From: CAJXYS01 sp913063035
Lineage (GTDB): Bacteria > Pseudomonadota > Alphaproteobacteria > Rhodobacterales > Rhodobacteraceae
DNA length: 64,000 nucleotides
Reading direction: 5' to 3'
Assembly (NCBI RefSeq): GCF_050586465.1
Contig: NZ_JBOCEG010000006.1
Coordinates: 186,001 to 250,000, forward strand
Below are positions 53,461-61,739 of the stretch, piece by piece; the stretch's first letter is position 1; the number at the start of each line of letters is the position of its first letter. A program made the translations under genes and the position numbers. The notes below the pieces were generated by a model. It ran no database searches and was not told where the DNA came from. It worked only from the letters and a program-made list of their open reading frames with translations.

Positions 53461-53471
53461 CTGCGCTGCAA
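53461..53471. promoter_or_regulatory. phaR: PhaR-like site before phaR
   Basis: CTGC-GCT-GCAA differs by one base from the operator seen before the phasins and lies 15 bp before the phaR start. It suggests autoregulation, as in related species. Confidence 0.5.
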
Positions 53472-53485
53472 CATCAGAGGCCGTC

Positions 53486-54061
53486 ATGACCGATACCGAG
53501 TCGCCGCTGCTCATCAAGCGTTACGCCAGCCGCCGCCTCTACAACACCGAGACGAGCGATTACGTCACCCTCGAGGATATCGCGCGGTTCATCCGCGACG
53601 GCCGCGAGGTGCAGATCGTCGATCTGAAGACCGGGGACGACCTGACCCGGCAGTATCTGCTGCAGATCATCGCCGAACATGAAAGCCGGGGCGACCATGT
53701 GCTGCCGGTCAACGTGCTGACGGACCTCGTCCGATCCTACACCAGCCAGGCCCAGAGCATCGTGCCCCAGTTCCTCGCCGGCTCTTTCGACATGCTGCGC
53801 GAGAGCCAGGAACAAATGATGGAGAACTTCAAGTCGATACCGAATCCCATGTCCTCGGCGATGGGCGGTTTCGAAGAGATGCAGCGCCGCCAGCAGGAAT
53901 TCCTGTCGAACATGCTGGGCGGCTTCGGCCCGACCGCCGGCGGCACCGGCCCCGCATCCGAGGACAGCGCGGCCGGCGACAAGCGCAAGGACGACGATCT
54001 CGACGAGATCAAGAAGCAGCTGGCCGAACTGCAGTCCAAGCTTGCCGATCTCAAGAAATAG
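53486..54061 (+). CDS. phaR: PHA synthesis repressor PhaR
   Basis: The 191-residue protein has the PHB accumulation regulatory domain at the N-terminus: PLLIKRYASRRLYNTETSDYVTLEDIARFIRDGREVQIVDLKTG (about residues 8-50), followed by a second conserved helix region. A Gln- and acidic-rich linker and a C-terminal coiled coil (EIKKQLAELQSKLADLKK) end it. PhaR represses phasin genes and is released when it binds PHA granules. It lies directly after the phasin genes. The operator-like motifs before it and the phasins are consistent with this. Confidence 0.95.
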   Translation: MTDTESPLLIKRYASRRLYNTETSDYVTLEDIARFIRDGREVQIVDLKTGDDLTRQYLLQIIAEHESRGDHVLPVNVLTDLVRSYTSQAQSIVPQFLAGSFDMLRESQEQMMENFKSIPNPMSSAMGGFEEMQRRQQEFLSNMLGGFGPTAGGTGPASEDSAAGDKRKDDDLDEIKKQLAELQSKLADLKK

Positions 54062-54088
54062 GCGCCGGGCGGGCGCTGCCCGCGCGGC

Positions 54089-55453
54089 TCAGACGTTGAG
54101 GAGCAGGTGCTCGCGTTCCCAGGGGCTGATGACCTGCAGGAACTCGGCGTATTCGGTTTCCTTGACGATGCGGTAGACGCGGCAGAACTCCTCGCCCAGA
54201 ACGCCCTGGAGCGCCTCGGCCTCGGAGAAGAGCGCGAGCGCATCGCCGAGCCCGCGCGGGATGTTCTCGTCGCCGCTATAGGCGTCGCCCCGGAGTTCGG
54301 CCTCGGGCGGGCGTTCCTCGACCAGGCCCAGATAGCCGCAGGCCAGGCTGGCCGCGATGCCGAGATAGGGATTGCAGTCCATGCCGGCCAGGCGGTTCTC
54401 GACCCGGCGCCCGTCGGGGTCAGAGATCGGCACGCGAATCCCCGTGGTGCGGTTGTCGCGCCCCCATTCCAGGTTGATCGGCGCGGCGAAATCCGGGACG
54501 TAGCGGCGGTAGGAATTCACGTAGGGCGCCAGGATCGCGATCACCGAGGGCAGGTGGGCCTGCAGCCCGCCGATGAAATGGGCGAAGGCCGGGGTCTCTT
54601 CGCCGGCCTCGTCGCTGAAGATGTTGCGCCCCGTGGCGATCTCGGTGACCGAATGGTGAACATGCATCGCCGAGCCCGGCTCGTCCTGGATCGGCTTGGC
54701 CATGAAGGTCGCATAGCAGTCGTGGCGCAGCGCCGCCTCGCGGATCAGCCGCTTGAAGTAGAAGATCTCGTCGGCGAGCTTCACCGGATCGCCGTGGCGA
54801 AGATTGATTTCCACCTGCCCGGCGCCGCCTTCCTGGGTGATGCCGTCGATCTCGAGCCCCTGCGCCTCGGCGAAGTCGTAGATGTCGTCGATCACGGGGC
54901 CGTATTCGTCCACCGCGCTCAGCGAATAGGCCTGGCGCGCGGCGGCCCGGCGCCCCGACCGCCCCATCGGCGGCTCGATCGCCTTGGCCGGATCGGTGTT
55001 CTTGGCCACGAGGAAGAATTCCATCTCGGGCGCGACCACGGGTTTCCACCCGCGATGACGATAGAGATCGACCACCCGCTTGAGCACGTTGCGCGGCGCC
55101 ACCGGGATCGGATTGCCGGCGCGGTCGGAAATGTCGTGGATGATCTGCAGCGTGATGTCCGCGGTCCAGGGCGCCGCGGTGGCGGTCGTGTAGTCGGGCG
55201 TCAGCGTCATGTCGGGCTCGGTGAAGCCCTGTTCGCCGGCGGCTTCCGCCCAGTCGCCGGTGATGGTCTGGTAGAAGATCGAATCCGGCAGGTGGAACCG
55301 CGTGGATTTCGCGAATTTCGAAGCCGGCATCGCCTTGCCCCGCGCGACCCCGGCGAGATCGGCGACCACGCATTCGATCTCGTCGACACGCCGGCCGGCG
55401 ACATAGGCCTTAGCGGCCTCGGGCAGTTTTTCGTACAGGTCGTCGAGGGACAT
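54089..55453 (-). CDS. Glutamine-synthetase-like ligase, copy 1
   Basis: The 454-residue protein has GS beta-grasp and catalytic domains: VVAPEMEFFLVAKN, GQVEINLRHGDPVKLADEIFYFKRLIRE, HHSVTEIATG and the RIPISDPDGRRVENRLAGMDCNPYLGIAASLACG region. It lacks the tyrosine motif adenylylated in GlnA. It fits the GSIII/PuuA-like branch, which glutamylates amines, such as gamma-glutamylputrescine synthetase. The operon with a second such gene and a GATase suggests amine or polyamine use. The substrate is not shown by sequence. The stop lies 27 bp from that of the converging phaR gene. Confidence 0.85.
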   Translation of the reverse strand: MSLDDLYEKLPEAAKAYVAGRRVDEIECVVADLAGVARGKAMPASKFAKSTRFHLPDSIFYQTITGDWAEAAGEQGFTEPDMTLTPDYTTATAAPWTADITLQIIHDISDRAGNPIPVAPRNVLKRVVDLYRHRGWKPVVAPEMEFFLVAKNTDPAKAIEPPMGRSGRRAAARQAYSLSAVDEYGPVIDDIYDFAEAQGLEIDGITQEGGAGQVEINLRHGDPVKLADEIFYFKRLIREAALRHDCYATFMAKPIQDEPGSAMHVHHSVTEIATGRNIFSDEAGEETPAFAHFIGGLQAHLPSVIAILAPYVNSYRRYVPDFAAPINLEWGRDNRTTGIRVPISDPDGRRVENRLAGMDCNPYLGIAASLACGYLGLVEERPPEAELRGDAYSGDENIPRGLGDALALFSEAEALQGVLGEEFCRVYRIVKETEYAEFLQVISPWEREHLLLNV

Positions 55454-55463
55454 GGCTTCGGCC

Positions 55464-56147
55464 TCAGCTGCGGGGGCGTTTGAAGAATTCGGCGAAACGG
55501 TCTGCGATCGCGGCGGCGTCGGTCGGCTGGCCTAGGGCCGCGCGCGCCGCGTCGAGGCGGTCGTCGGGCACCAGGCCGCGGCCGCGATGCGCGATCAGCC
55601 CGTCGAGGAAGGCGTCGGTGAATTCGGGATGGGCCTGCACCGTCAGCGCCCGGTCGTCCCAGGCCAGCGCGGCGTTCTCGCAGAAATCCGAGGTCGCCAG
55701 CAGCGTGGCGCCCGGCGGCCGGGTCACCACCTGGTCCTGGTGCCAGGCATTGAGCGCCAACGTGCCGTCATCGGCGAAGCGATAGCTGTGATGGCCGACG
55801 GCCCAGCCGCCGTCGAACTTCTCCACCCGGCCGCCGAGCGCCTGGGCGATGATCTGGTGGCCGAAGCAGACACCCACCATCGGCACGCCGGTCTCGAAGG
55901 CGGCGCGGATGAATTCCTCGAGCGGCGCGATCCACGGCAGATCCTCGTAGGCGCCGTGCCGGGAGCCGGTGATCAGCCAGCCATCCGCGTCGTGGACGCT
56001 GTCGGGGAATTCCATGTCGACCACGGCCCAGGCGGCGAAGTCGAAGCCGTACCCGTCGAGAAGCCTCTCGTAGAGCTCCGGGTAGTCGCCATATGTCGGG
56101 AGCAGCTCGGGCGGCAGGTGTCCGGTCTGCAGGATTCCGATTTTCAT
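55464..56147 (-). CDS. Class I glutamine amidotransferase-like protein
   Basis: The 227-residue protein shows the GATase class I triad: nucleophilic Cys in VGVCFGHQIIAQALGG, and His and Glu in TVQAHPEFTD. An ITGSRHGAYEDLPWI segment precedes them. The family handles glutamine hydrolysis or gamma-glutamyl cleavage. With the two GS-like genes on the same strand it could remove gamma-glutamyl groups after amine oxidation, as PuuD does, although PuuD is a different GATase subfamily. It sits between the two ligase genes, 10 bp upstream of the first. Confidence 0.84.
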   Translation of the reverse strand: MKIGILQTGHLPPELLPTYGDYPELYERLLDGYGFDFAAWAVVDMEFPDSVHDADGWLITGSRHGAYEDLPWIAPLEEFIRAAFETGVPMVGVCFGHQIIAQALGGRVEKFDGGWAVGHHSYRFADDGTLALNAWHQDQVVTRPPGATLLATSDFCENAALAWDDRALTVQAHPEFTDAFLDGLIAHRGRGLVPDDRLDAARAALGQPTDAAAIADRFAEFFKRPRS

Positions 56148-56214
56148 GAATGTCTCGTAGGTATGTGTGCCCGGATGCTACCAGCCCCGGAACAGCGCCC
56201 GCAAGACCCGGCGC

Positions 56215-57561
56215 TCAGACCGAGTCGAGATAGCTGGCGAACTCGAAATCGGTCCAGCGCTCTTCGAAGCGGCGCAGCTCCTGGCGCTTGCAGCGCACCA
56301 GGTTGGAAACCAGCGTCTGCGGGAAGATCCGCGCGATCAGCGGGCTCTGCTCGAAAAGCTCGATCGCCTCGCGCCAGCTGAAGGGCAGCCGGTCGAAATC
56401 CTGGTCGTAGGCGTTGCCCGTCATCGGGGGCGGCGGGTCGGTGGCGTCCTCGATCCCGGCAAGCGCGGCGCCCAGCACGCCGGCCAGCACGAGATAGGGG
56501 TTCGTGTCGCCGCCGGCGACCCGGTGCTCGATCCGGCGCGCGGCGTTGGCGCCGCCGGGGATGCGGATCGCCGCCGTGCGGTTCTCGTAGCCCCAGCAGA
56601 CCTGGGTCGGCGCGTGGGAATGCGGCTCCACCCGGCGGTAGGAGTTCATGTGCGGCGCGAAGAGCAGCGTCTGGTCGCGCATCGCCGCCAGGCAGCCCGA
56701 CACCGCGTGGCGCAGCGTGTCGGAGCCCTTCGGCGTGCCGTCGTCGAAGATGTTGTTGCCGTCGCTGTCGAGCACCGAGAAATGCATGTGCAGCCCGTTG
56801 CCCGCATGGTCCGTATAGGGCTTGGCCATGAAGGTCGCGGCCATCTCGTGCTTGCGCGCCAGCCCCTTCACGGCGAGCTTGAAGAGCCAGGCATCGTCGG
56901 CGGCCTTCATCGCGTCGGCCTCGTGGGAGAGGTTGATCTCGAACTGGCCGAGCCCGCTTTCGGAAATCGCCGAGTCGGCGGGAATGTCCATCGCCGCGCA
57001 GGCCTCGTAAAGCTCGGTGAAGAAGGCGTCGAAGACGTCGAGCCCGTTCAGCGACAGCACCTCGCGTGCCTGCATCTGGCGGCCCGAATAGGGGTTGATC
57101 GGTGGCTCGGGCCGGCTGGAGCCGTCATCGACCAGGTAGAATTCCAGCTCCGTCGCCACGACGGGTGTCCAGCCGCGCGCGGCGTAGCGGTCCAGCACCA
57201 TCCGCAACGCCCGGCGCGGGTCGCCGGCGAAGGGGGCGCCGCCTTCTTCGAACATCCACATCGGCAGCAGCGCCGAGGGCGCGCCCAGCCAGGGCGTGGG
57301 CACCAGCCCGCGTTCCGTGGGCCGCAGCACCCCGTCGGCATCCCCCGAGGCGAAAACAAGCGGGCTGTCCTCGATATCGTCGCCCCAGATATCCACGTTG
57401 AGCGCCGAGAGCGGCATCCGTGCGCCGTCGCGCAGCGCCTTGCGGCCGTTCGCGACCGGCAGGCGCTTGCCGCGCGACTGTCCGTTGACGTCGGCCACGA
57501 CGACCCGGATCGTCTTGATCTCGGGGTGACGGTCCAGCCAGTTTTCCTGTTCGGTGACCAT
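56215..57561 (-). CDS. Glutamine-synthetase-like ligase, copy 2
   Basis: The 448-residue paralogue has the same GS fold: VVATELEFYLVDDGS, GQFEINLSHEADAMKAADDAWLFKLAVKGLARKHEMAATF, MHFSVLDSDG and the RIEHRVAGGDTNPYLVLAGVLGAAL region. It lacks the GlnA adenylylation site and belongs to the amine-gamma-glutamylation branch. It is about one third identical with copy 1 by eye, so they are old paralogues, maybe with different amine substrates. The transporter genes begin 6 bp downstream, so it is probably in one transcript with them or with its partners. Confidence 0.85.
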   Translation of the reverse strand: MVTEQENWLDRHPEIKTIRVVVADVNGQSRGKRLPVANGRKALRDGARMPLSALNVDIWGDDIEDSPLVFASGDADGVLRPTERGLVPTPWLGAPSALLPMWMFEEGGAPFAGDPRRALRMVLDRYAARGWTPVVATELEFYLVDDGSSRPEPPINPYSGRQMQAREVLSLNGLDVFDAFFTELYEACAAMDIPADSAISESGLGQFEINLSHEADAMKAADDAWLFKLAVKGLARKHEMAATFMAKPYTDHAGNGLHMHFSVLDSDGNNIFDDGTPKGSDTLRHAVSGCLAAMRDQTLLFAPHMNSYRRVEPHSHAPTQVCWGYENRTAAIRIPGGANAARRIEHRVAGGDTNPYLVLAGVLGAALAGIEDATDPPPPMTGNAYDQDFDRLPFSWREAIELFEQSPLIARIFPQTLVSNLVRCKRQELRRFEERWTDFEFASYLDSV

Positions 57562-57567
57562 GGAACC

Positions 57568-58374
57568 TCAGCGGATGTATTGCGGGCGGATGCGCAGGCG
57601 CCGCCGCGCGGCCTGCGGCAGGTGGCGGTTGAGCCGCCGGTTGATCAGCCCGAAAAGCGCGATGATGCAGAGCGTCAACAGGATGAAATACCCCGCTAGG
57701 ATCGGGTAGGGGACGAAGGGGTTGAAGGTCTTGTCGGCGAAATAATTGGCATAGTAGAGCGCGTCGCCCTTCTGCTGCAGCGCCGGGAAGCTCGAGAAAT
57801 AGACCAGCGTGGTCGCGTGGAACAGGAAGATCGCCTCGTTGGTATAGGCCGGCCAGGCCAGCCGCAGCATGGTCGGCCAGACGATCCGGCGGAACCTCGA
57901 CCAGCCCGAGAGCCCGTAGGCGTCCGCCGCCTCTACGTCGCCCTTGGGGATCGAGCGCAGCGCGCCGTAGAAGATCTCGCCGGAATAGGCGGCGGTGTTG
58001 AGAAAGAGCACGATCAGCGCGCCGAGCCAGGCCGCGGTGAAGGATTCGAAGATCGCGAATTGCGACTTGAGCGTCAGGAAGAGCGCATAGGCGAAAAAGA
58101 ACTGGATGAAGAGCGGCGAGCCGCGGAAGACGAAGATGAACCATTCCGAGCTCTTGCGCACCAGCCGGTTCGGCGCCCCCTTGCCGACCGCCACCGCGAT
58201 GGCGAGGAAGAACCCGAAGAACAGCGCCAGAGCGCCGAAATAGACGTTCCAGATCAGTCCCGATCCGATCAGCGTGAAATGCTCGCAGAGCGTGTAGCCC
58301 TCGCGCGGGAGCAGCCGCTCGCCGATCCCGACCGAGCGCAGCCCGTAGTCCTGGACCGTCTCCCAGCAGCTCAT
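57568..58374 (-). CDS. Polar amino acid ABC transporter permease, second subunit (HisM/GlnP type)
   Basis: The 268-residue permease has five to six membrane helices and the BPD_transp_1 EAA-type loop EAADAYGLSGWSRFRRIVWPTMLRLAWPAY. The loop contacts the ATPase. It overlaps the other permease gene by 4 bp (58371-58374) and forms the heterodimeric channel with it. The start ATG 58374 gives MSCWETVQDYGL; the longer frame from 58674 lies within the upstream gene and is not used. It continues into the glutamine-synthetase-like gene. Confidence 0.9.
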   Translation of the reverse strand: MSCWETVQDYGLRSVGIGERLLPREGYTLCEHFTLIGSGLIWNVYFGALALFFGFFLAIAVAVGKGAPNRLVRKSSEWFIFVFRGSPLFIQFFFAYALFLTLKSQFAIFESFTAAWLGALIVLFLNTAAYSGEIFYGALRSIPKGDVEAADAYGLSGWSRFRRIVWPTMLRLAWPAYTNEAIFLFHATTLVYFSSFPALQQKGDALYYANYFADKTFNPFVPYPILAGYFILLTLCIIALFGLINRRLNRHLPQAARRRLRIRPQYIR

Positions 58375-59165
58375 GCGCCCGCCTTTCGCAGCGCCTCGCC
58401 CCCGGTGGTGGCCTGACCGCGGTTGAGCCGGACCGTCAGCCGCTCGAGCAGGATCTCCGAGATGCGCGTGAGCCCGAGGTAGAACACCAGCAGCGCCAGG
58501 AAGTACCAGGCGCGCCAGTCGCCATGCGGGTAGTCGGTGAAGCGCGGGTTGGCGGTGCCGCCCAGTTCGCGGGCCCAGTAGACGATGTCCTCCACGCCGA
58601 GAAGGAACAGCAGCGGCGTGGCCTTCGTCAGCACCATCCAGAGGTTCGACAGGCCCGGCAGCGCGTAGACCCACATCTGCGGGACCAGGATGCGCCAGAA
58701 GGTCTGGCGGTGCGACATGCCGTAGGCCTCGGCGGTTTCCAGCTGGGCGCGCGGCACGGCGCGCATGGCGCCGAAGAGCACATTGGCGGCGAAGGCGCCG
58801 AAGACGATGGCGAAGGTCAGCGCGGCCAGGAAGAAGCCGTAGGTTTCATGGATCCATTGCGGCGCGTTGCCCAGCGGCAGCTTGGCCGCCTGGCAGACCA
58901 CGAAATCGTTGCCCTGCCGGATGGGCTCGTCCCAGTCGGGGCACTTGATCTTGTGGCGGATCCACTCGAAGGCCTGGTCGAGCGCGATGACGAAGAACAG
59001 GAAAAACGCGATGTCCGGCACGCCCCGGACCACCGCGATATAGCCCTTGCCGATCCAGCTGACCGGCCAGATGCGCGAGCGCGCCGCCATCGCGCCGCCG
59101 AAGCCGAACATCAGCGCCGCCGGCGCGGTGAGCGCCAGCAGCACCAGCACGATCACGACCGACAC
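58371..59165 (-). CDS. Polar amino acid ABC transporter permease, first subunit (HisQ type)
   Basis: The permease has the EAA-like loop AEAYGMSHRQTFWRILVPQMWVYALPGL and membrane helices through the protein. The GTG at 59165 gives 264 residues. The frame stays open to a TGA at 59264-59262, and the residues read upstream (FSFCTDPDTLDTVRWFACYLTTGKHAN) look like the genuine conserved N-terminus of this family. The only candidate there is ATA at 59255-59253, with GGGGAG at suitable spacing. I list the first usual start codon but think the natural protein is probably 294 residues. A stem-loop separates it from the binding-protein gene. Confidence 0.88.
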   Translation of the reverse strand: MSVVIVLVLLALTAPAALMFGFGGAMAARSRIWPVSWIGKGYIAVVRGVPDIAFFLFFVIALDQAFEWIRHKIKCPDWDEPIRQGNDFVVCQAAKLPLGNAPQWIHETYGFFLAALTFAIVFGAFAANVLFGAMRAVPRAQLETAEAYGMSHRQTFWRILVPQMWVYALPGLSNLWMVLTKATPLLFLLGVEDIVYWARELGGTANPRFTDYPHGDWRAWYFLALLVFYLGLTRISEILLERLTVRLNRGQATTGGEALRKAGA

Positions 59166-59284
59166 GTAGAGGTTCGCATGCTTGCCCGTGGTCAGGTAGC
59201 AGGCGAACCAGCGGACCGTGTCGAGCGTGTCGGGATCTGTGCAGAAGCTGAATATGGCGGGTCACTCCCCGGCAGGCGGGCGGG

Positions 59285-59321
59285 CCGGGGTCCCGTCCAG
59301 ACTGTTCGGACGGGGCCCCGG
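59285..59321 (-). other. Intergenic stem-loop between binding protein and permease genes
   Basis: A 14-bp stem with one G-U pair (59285-59298 with 59308-59321) and a 9-base loop lies just after the binding-protein gene. It has no T-tract. Such structures often protect the binding-protein mRNA and lower downstream expression. Confidence 0.65.
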
Positions 59322-59332
59322 CGAAATCAGGA

Positions 59333-60058
59333 TCAGCAAGCCGGCCAGGTGCTGCTGACTTCCCACTTCTCGATCAGCGTGTTGAGGCTGCCGTCGCACT
59401 TCATTTCCTCGATCACGGCGTCGAAGGTGGCGCGCAGCTCCTGGTCGCTCTCGCGGATGCCCATGCCGACGCCGCCGCCGAGCGGCACGTCCGGGCCGAC
59501 GAACATCAGCTCGGCTTCCTCTGCGGCGATCGGGGACAGGTAGGACTTGTCGGCCAGCACCGCGTCGGCCTCGCCGTTCTTGACCGCGGCCACGGTTTCC
59601 TCGGGCGTGGCGTATTCCACCAGCGTGGCGCCCGTCTCGGACACGTAGCCGGCCTGGATCGTGCCGGTCTGCGCCGCGATCACCCCGTTGGAGAGGTCGA
59701 TGCCCTCGGACATGCCGAGATAGGCCGACGGATCGGGCGGGGTGTAGGCCTGGGTGAAGTCGATCACCTCGTCACGCTCGTCGGTGATCGACATGCCGGC
59801 GATGATGGCGTCGTAGTTGCCCGAGACCAGGTTCGGGATGATCGAGTCCCAGTCATTGGTGACCCACTCGCAGTTCAGCGCGGCGCGCGCGCAGAGCTCG
59901 TCGCCCAGGTCGCGCTCGAAGCCGTCGATCTCGCCGTCGTCGTTGATGAAGTTCCAGGGGGCATAGGCGCCCTCGGTGCCAAGGCGCACCACGTCCTGGG
60001 CCAGTGCCGTGCCGGCCGACAATGCCAGCACGGTGGTGGATAGGATGAGTGTCTTCAT
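59333..60058 (-). CDS. ABC transporter periplasmic polar amino acid-binding protein
   Basis: The 241-residue binding protein has a Sec signal peptide (cleavage after GTALA, residue 20). The family 3 solute-binding fold follows, with GTEGAYAPWNFINDDGEIDGFERDLGDELC and the NDWDSIIPNLVSGNYDAIIAGMSITDERDEVIDFTQ motifs. Residues like those that bind the alpha-amino group are present, but the side-chain specificity (arginine, histidine, lysine or ornithine) cannot be read. It leads the transporter genes on the minus strand. It is preceded by the ATPase gene. Confidence 0.92.
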   Translation of the reverse strand: MKTLILSTTVLALSAGTALAQDVVRLGTEGAYAPWNFINDDGEIDGFERDLGDELCARAALNCEWVTNDWDSIIPNLVSGNYDAIIAGMSITDERDEVIDFTQAYTPPDPSAYLGMSEGIDLSNGVIAAQTGTIQAGYVSETGATLVEYATPEETVAAVKNGEADAVLADKSYLSPIAAEEAELMFVGPDVPLGGGVGMGIRESDQELRATFDAVIEEMKCDGSLNTLIEKWEVSSTWPAC

Positions 60059-60096
60059 TGGATATCTCCCTTTTTGCTTGAAGATCGGGCTGGCCG

Positions 60097-60897
60097 TCAG
60101 TGGGCCATTGTCGAACTGAGAAACTGGCGCAGCCGCTCCGATTTCGGCGACCCGAAGAGGGTCTCGGGCGGTCCCTCTTCCTCGATCAGTCCCTGGTGGA
60201 GGAACACGACGTAGTCGGACACATCACGCGCCATGCGCATGTCGTGGGTGACGATCATCATGGTGCGGCCCTCTGCGGCCAGGTCCTTGATGACGCGGAC
60301 CACTTCCTGTTCCAGCTCGGGGTCGAGCGCCGAGGTGGGTTCGTCGAACAGAAGCGCCGCGGGCTCCATCGCCAGCGCGCGCGCGATCGCCGCGCGCTGC
60401 TGCTGCCCGCCCGAGAGCTGTGCCGGGAAGGCATCGGCCTTGTCGCCGATGCCGACCTTTTCGAGGTAGCCGCGTGCCGCCTGCGCCACCTCGGCCTTGT
60501 CGCGGCCGAGGACGGTGACCGGGGCCTCCATCACGTTCTGCAGGATGGTCATGTGGGACCACAGGTTGAACTGCTGGAAGACCATGCTGAGATTGGTGCG
60601 GATGCGCAGCACCTGCTTGCCGTCGGCCGGGTGGCGGTCATGGCCCGTCCCGCGCCATTTCACCGGTTCGCCGTCGAAGAGGATCTCGCCGGACTGGCTA
60701 TCTTCCAGCAGGTTGGCGCAGCGCAGGAGCGTGGATTTCCCGGATCCCGAGGAGCCGATCAGCGACACCACGTCGCCGCGATGCGCGACGACGTCGACAC
60801 CCTTGAGCACCTCCAGTTGGCCATAGGCCTTGTGGAGCTCGCGGATCTCGATGACGGGTGTGTCTTCTGTCCTGTCCTGCACGCGTTTGGCCGGCAC
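60097..60897 (-). CDS. Polar amino acid ABC transporter ATP-binding protein (HisP/GlnQ type)
   Basis: The 266-residue ATPase has Walker A GSSGSGKST, Q-loop FQQFNLW, signature LSGGQQQR, Walker B ALLFDEPTSALD and the H-loop IVTHDMRMA. These place it in the polar amino acid subfamily. I chose GTG 60897 (VPAKRVQD) after AAGGTGGA rather than ATG 60951, which adds an unusual Cys-containing leader. It is first in the transporter unit, 38 bp before the binding protein gene on the minus strand. The permeases and GS-like genes follow. Confidence 0.93.
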   Translation of the reverse strand: MPAKRVQDRTEDTPVIEIRELHKAYGQLEVLKGVDVVAHRGDVVSLIGSSGSGKSTLLRCANLLEDSQSGEILFDGEPVKWRGTGHDRHPADGKQVLRIRTNLSMVFQQFNLWSHMTILQNVMEAPVTVLGRDKAEVAQAARGYLEKVGIGDKADAFPAQLSGGQQQRAAIARALAMEPAALLFDEPTSALDPELEQEVVRVIKDLAAEGRTMMIVTHDMRMARDVSDYVVFLHQGLIEEEGPPETLFGSPKSERLRQFLSSTMAH

Positions 60898-60975
60898 TCT
60901 TCCACCTTGTGTCTGGCCCCGTAGTAGGGAGCAAAAGACCCCCGATTGCAACGGAGAATCGCGGCGCCCGCGACG

Positions 60976-61734
60976 TCAGCCCCGCCCGCTGCCGGGGGGT
61001 GGCGGGTTTGGAACGCGCAGATAGCTCTCGGCGGGGATATCGACCGTGCCCCGCAGCTGCAGCAGCGCCCGCGAGCCCGGGTCGAGCGATGCGATCCCCT
61101 CCGCAAGCGCTGCCTGCAGGACGGCCACGGGCCCGCCGGGCCGCGTGATATAGGGCAGGGCGGGGGTGGGCAGCGTTCGCTCTACCTCGCGCAGATCCGC
61201 CGCGAACCCGTCGAAGCGCCGGATCAGCGCCCAGCTCACCGCGTCGAGCGCGGCGATGTCGGCCGCGCCGCCGGCCACGGCCCGGGCGGAGTCGCGGTGG
61301 CTGCCGCTGCGCAGCATCCGCGCGAAGCGAAACCCGTGCAGCGCGGCGTGGAACTGCGGCGCCGCGTAGCCAGATTGGGACATCGGCTCGTTATAGGCGA
61401 GCTTGGCGCCCCGGAACGCCCGGAAGCCGCGCCGGTCGTCGGCGCGGGCCACCAGGACGCTGTTATAGAACCCCGGCGGGCAGCCTGGCAGCCCGTGATC
61501 GGGCGTGGCGACCAGCGCGACCCGGTCCTGCAGGGCGGCGCGGAAGGGAAAGCCGCAGGTCTGCGCCAGCAGCAGTCCCGGGTCGGTCCAGAGGTCGAAC
61601 GGCGCCGTGTCGCGGTCGAGCCCGTCGGGCGCATCGATGCCGGCGGCGCGCAGCCGGTCGCGGATCGCCGCCCAGAGCCTGTCATTGGCCGCCCGGGTCT
61701 CGGGGCGGTCATACATGGGCAGCCCGGCGATCAC
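60976..61734 (-). CDS. PhnD-like phosphate/phosphonate-binding-fold protein without signal peptide
   Basis: The 252-residue protein has the PhnD-like periplasmic binding fold: SLPMYDRPE-type start (AGLPMYDRPETRAANDRLW), the LAQTCGFPFR, FRAFRGAKLAYNEPMSQSGY and AADIAALDAVSWALI segments. There is no signal peptide or lipobox, and no transporter genes lie beside it. It may be a cytosolic ligand-binding or enzyme-like relative. The start is GTG 61734, needed to keep the conserved GLPMYDRP. It is followed upstream by the TerB-like gene at 5-bp spacing. Confidence 0.75.
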   Translation of the reverse strand: MIAGLPMYDRPETRAANDRLWAAIRDRLRAAGIDAPDGLDRDTAPFDLWTDPGLLLAQTCGFPFRAALQDRVALVATPDHGLPGCPPGFYNSVLVARADDRRGFRAFRGAKLAYNEPMSQSGYAAPQFHAALHGFRFARMLRSGSHRDSARAVAGGAADIAALDAVSWALIRRFDGFAADLREVERTLPTPALPYITRPGGPVAVLQAALAEGIASLDPGSRALLQLRGTVDIPAESYLRVPNPPPPGSGRG

Positions 61735-61739
61735 GGGGG

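Noticed and set aside
54089..57561. Annotation of the two ligases as assimilatory glutamine synthetase GlnA
   Set aside because: Both lack the adenylylation tyrosine motif and sit with a GATase and amine-type transporter genes. They belong to the GS-like ligase branch.
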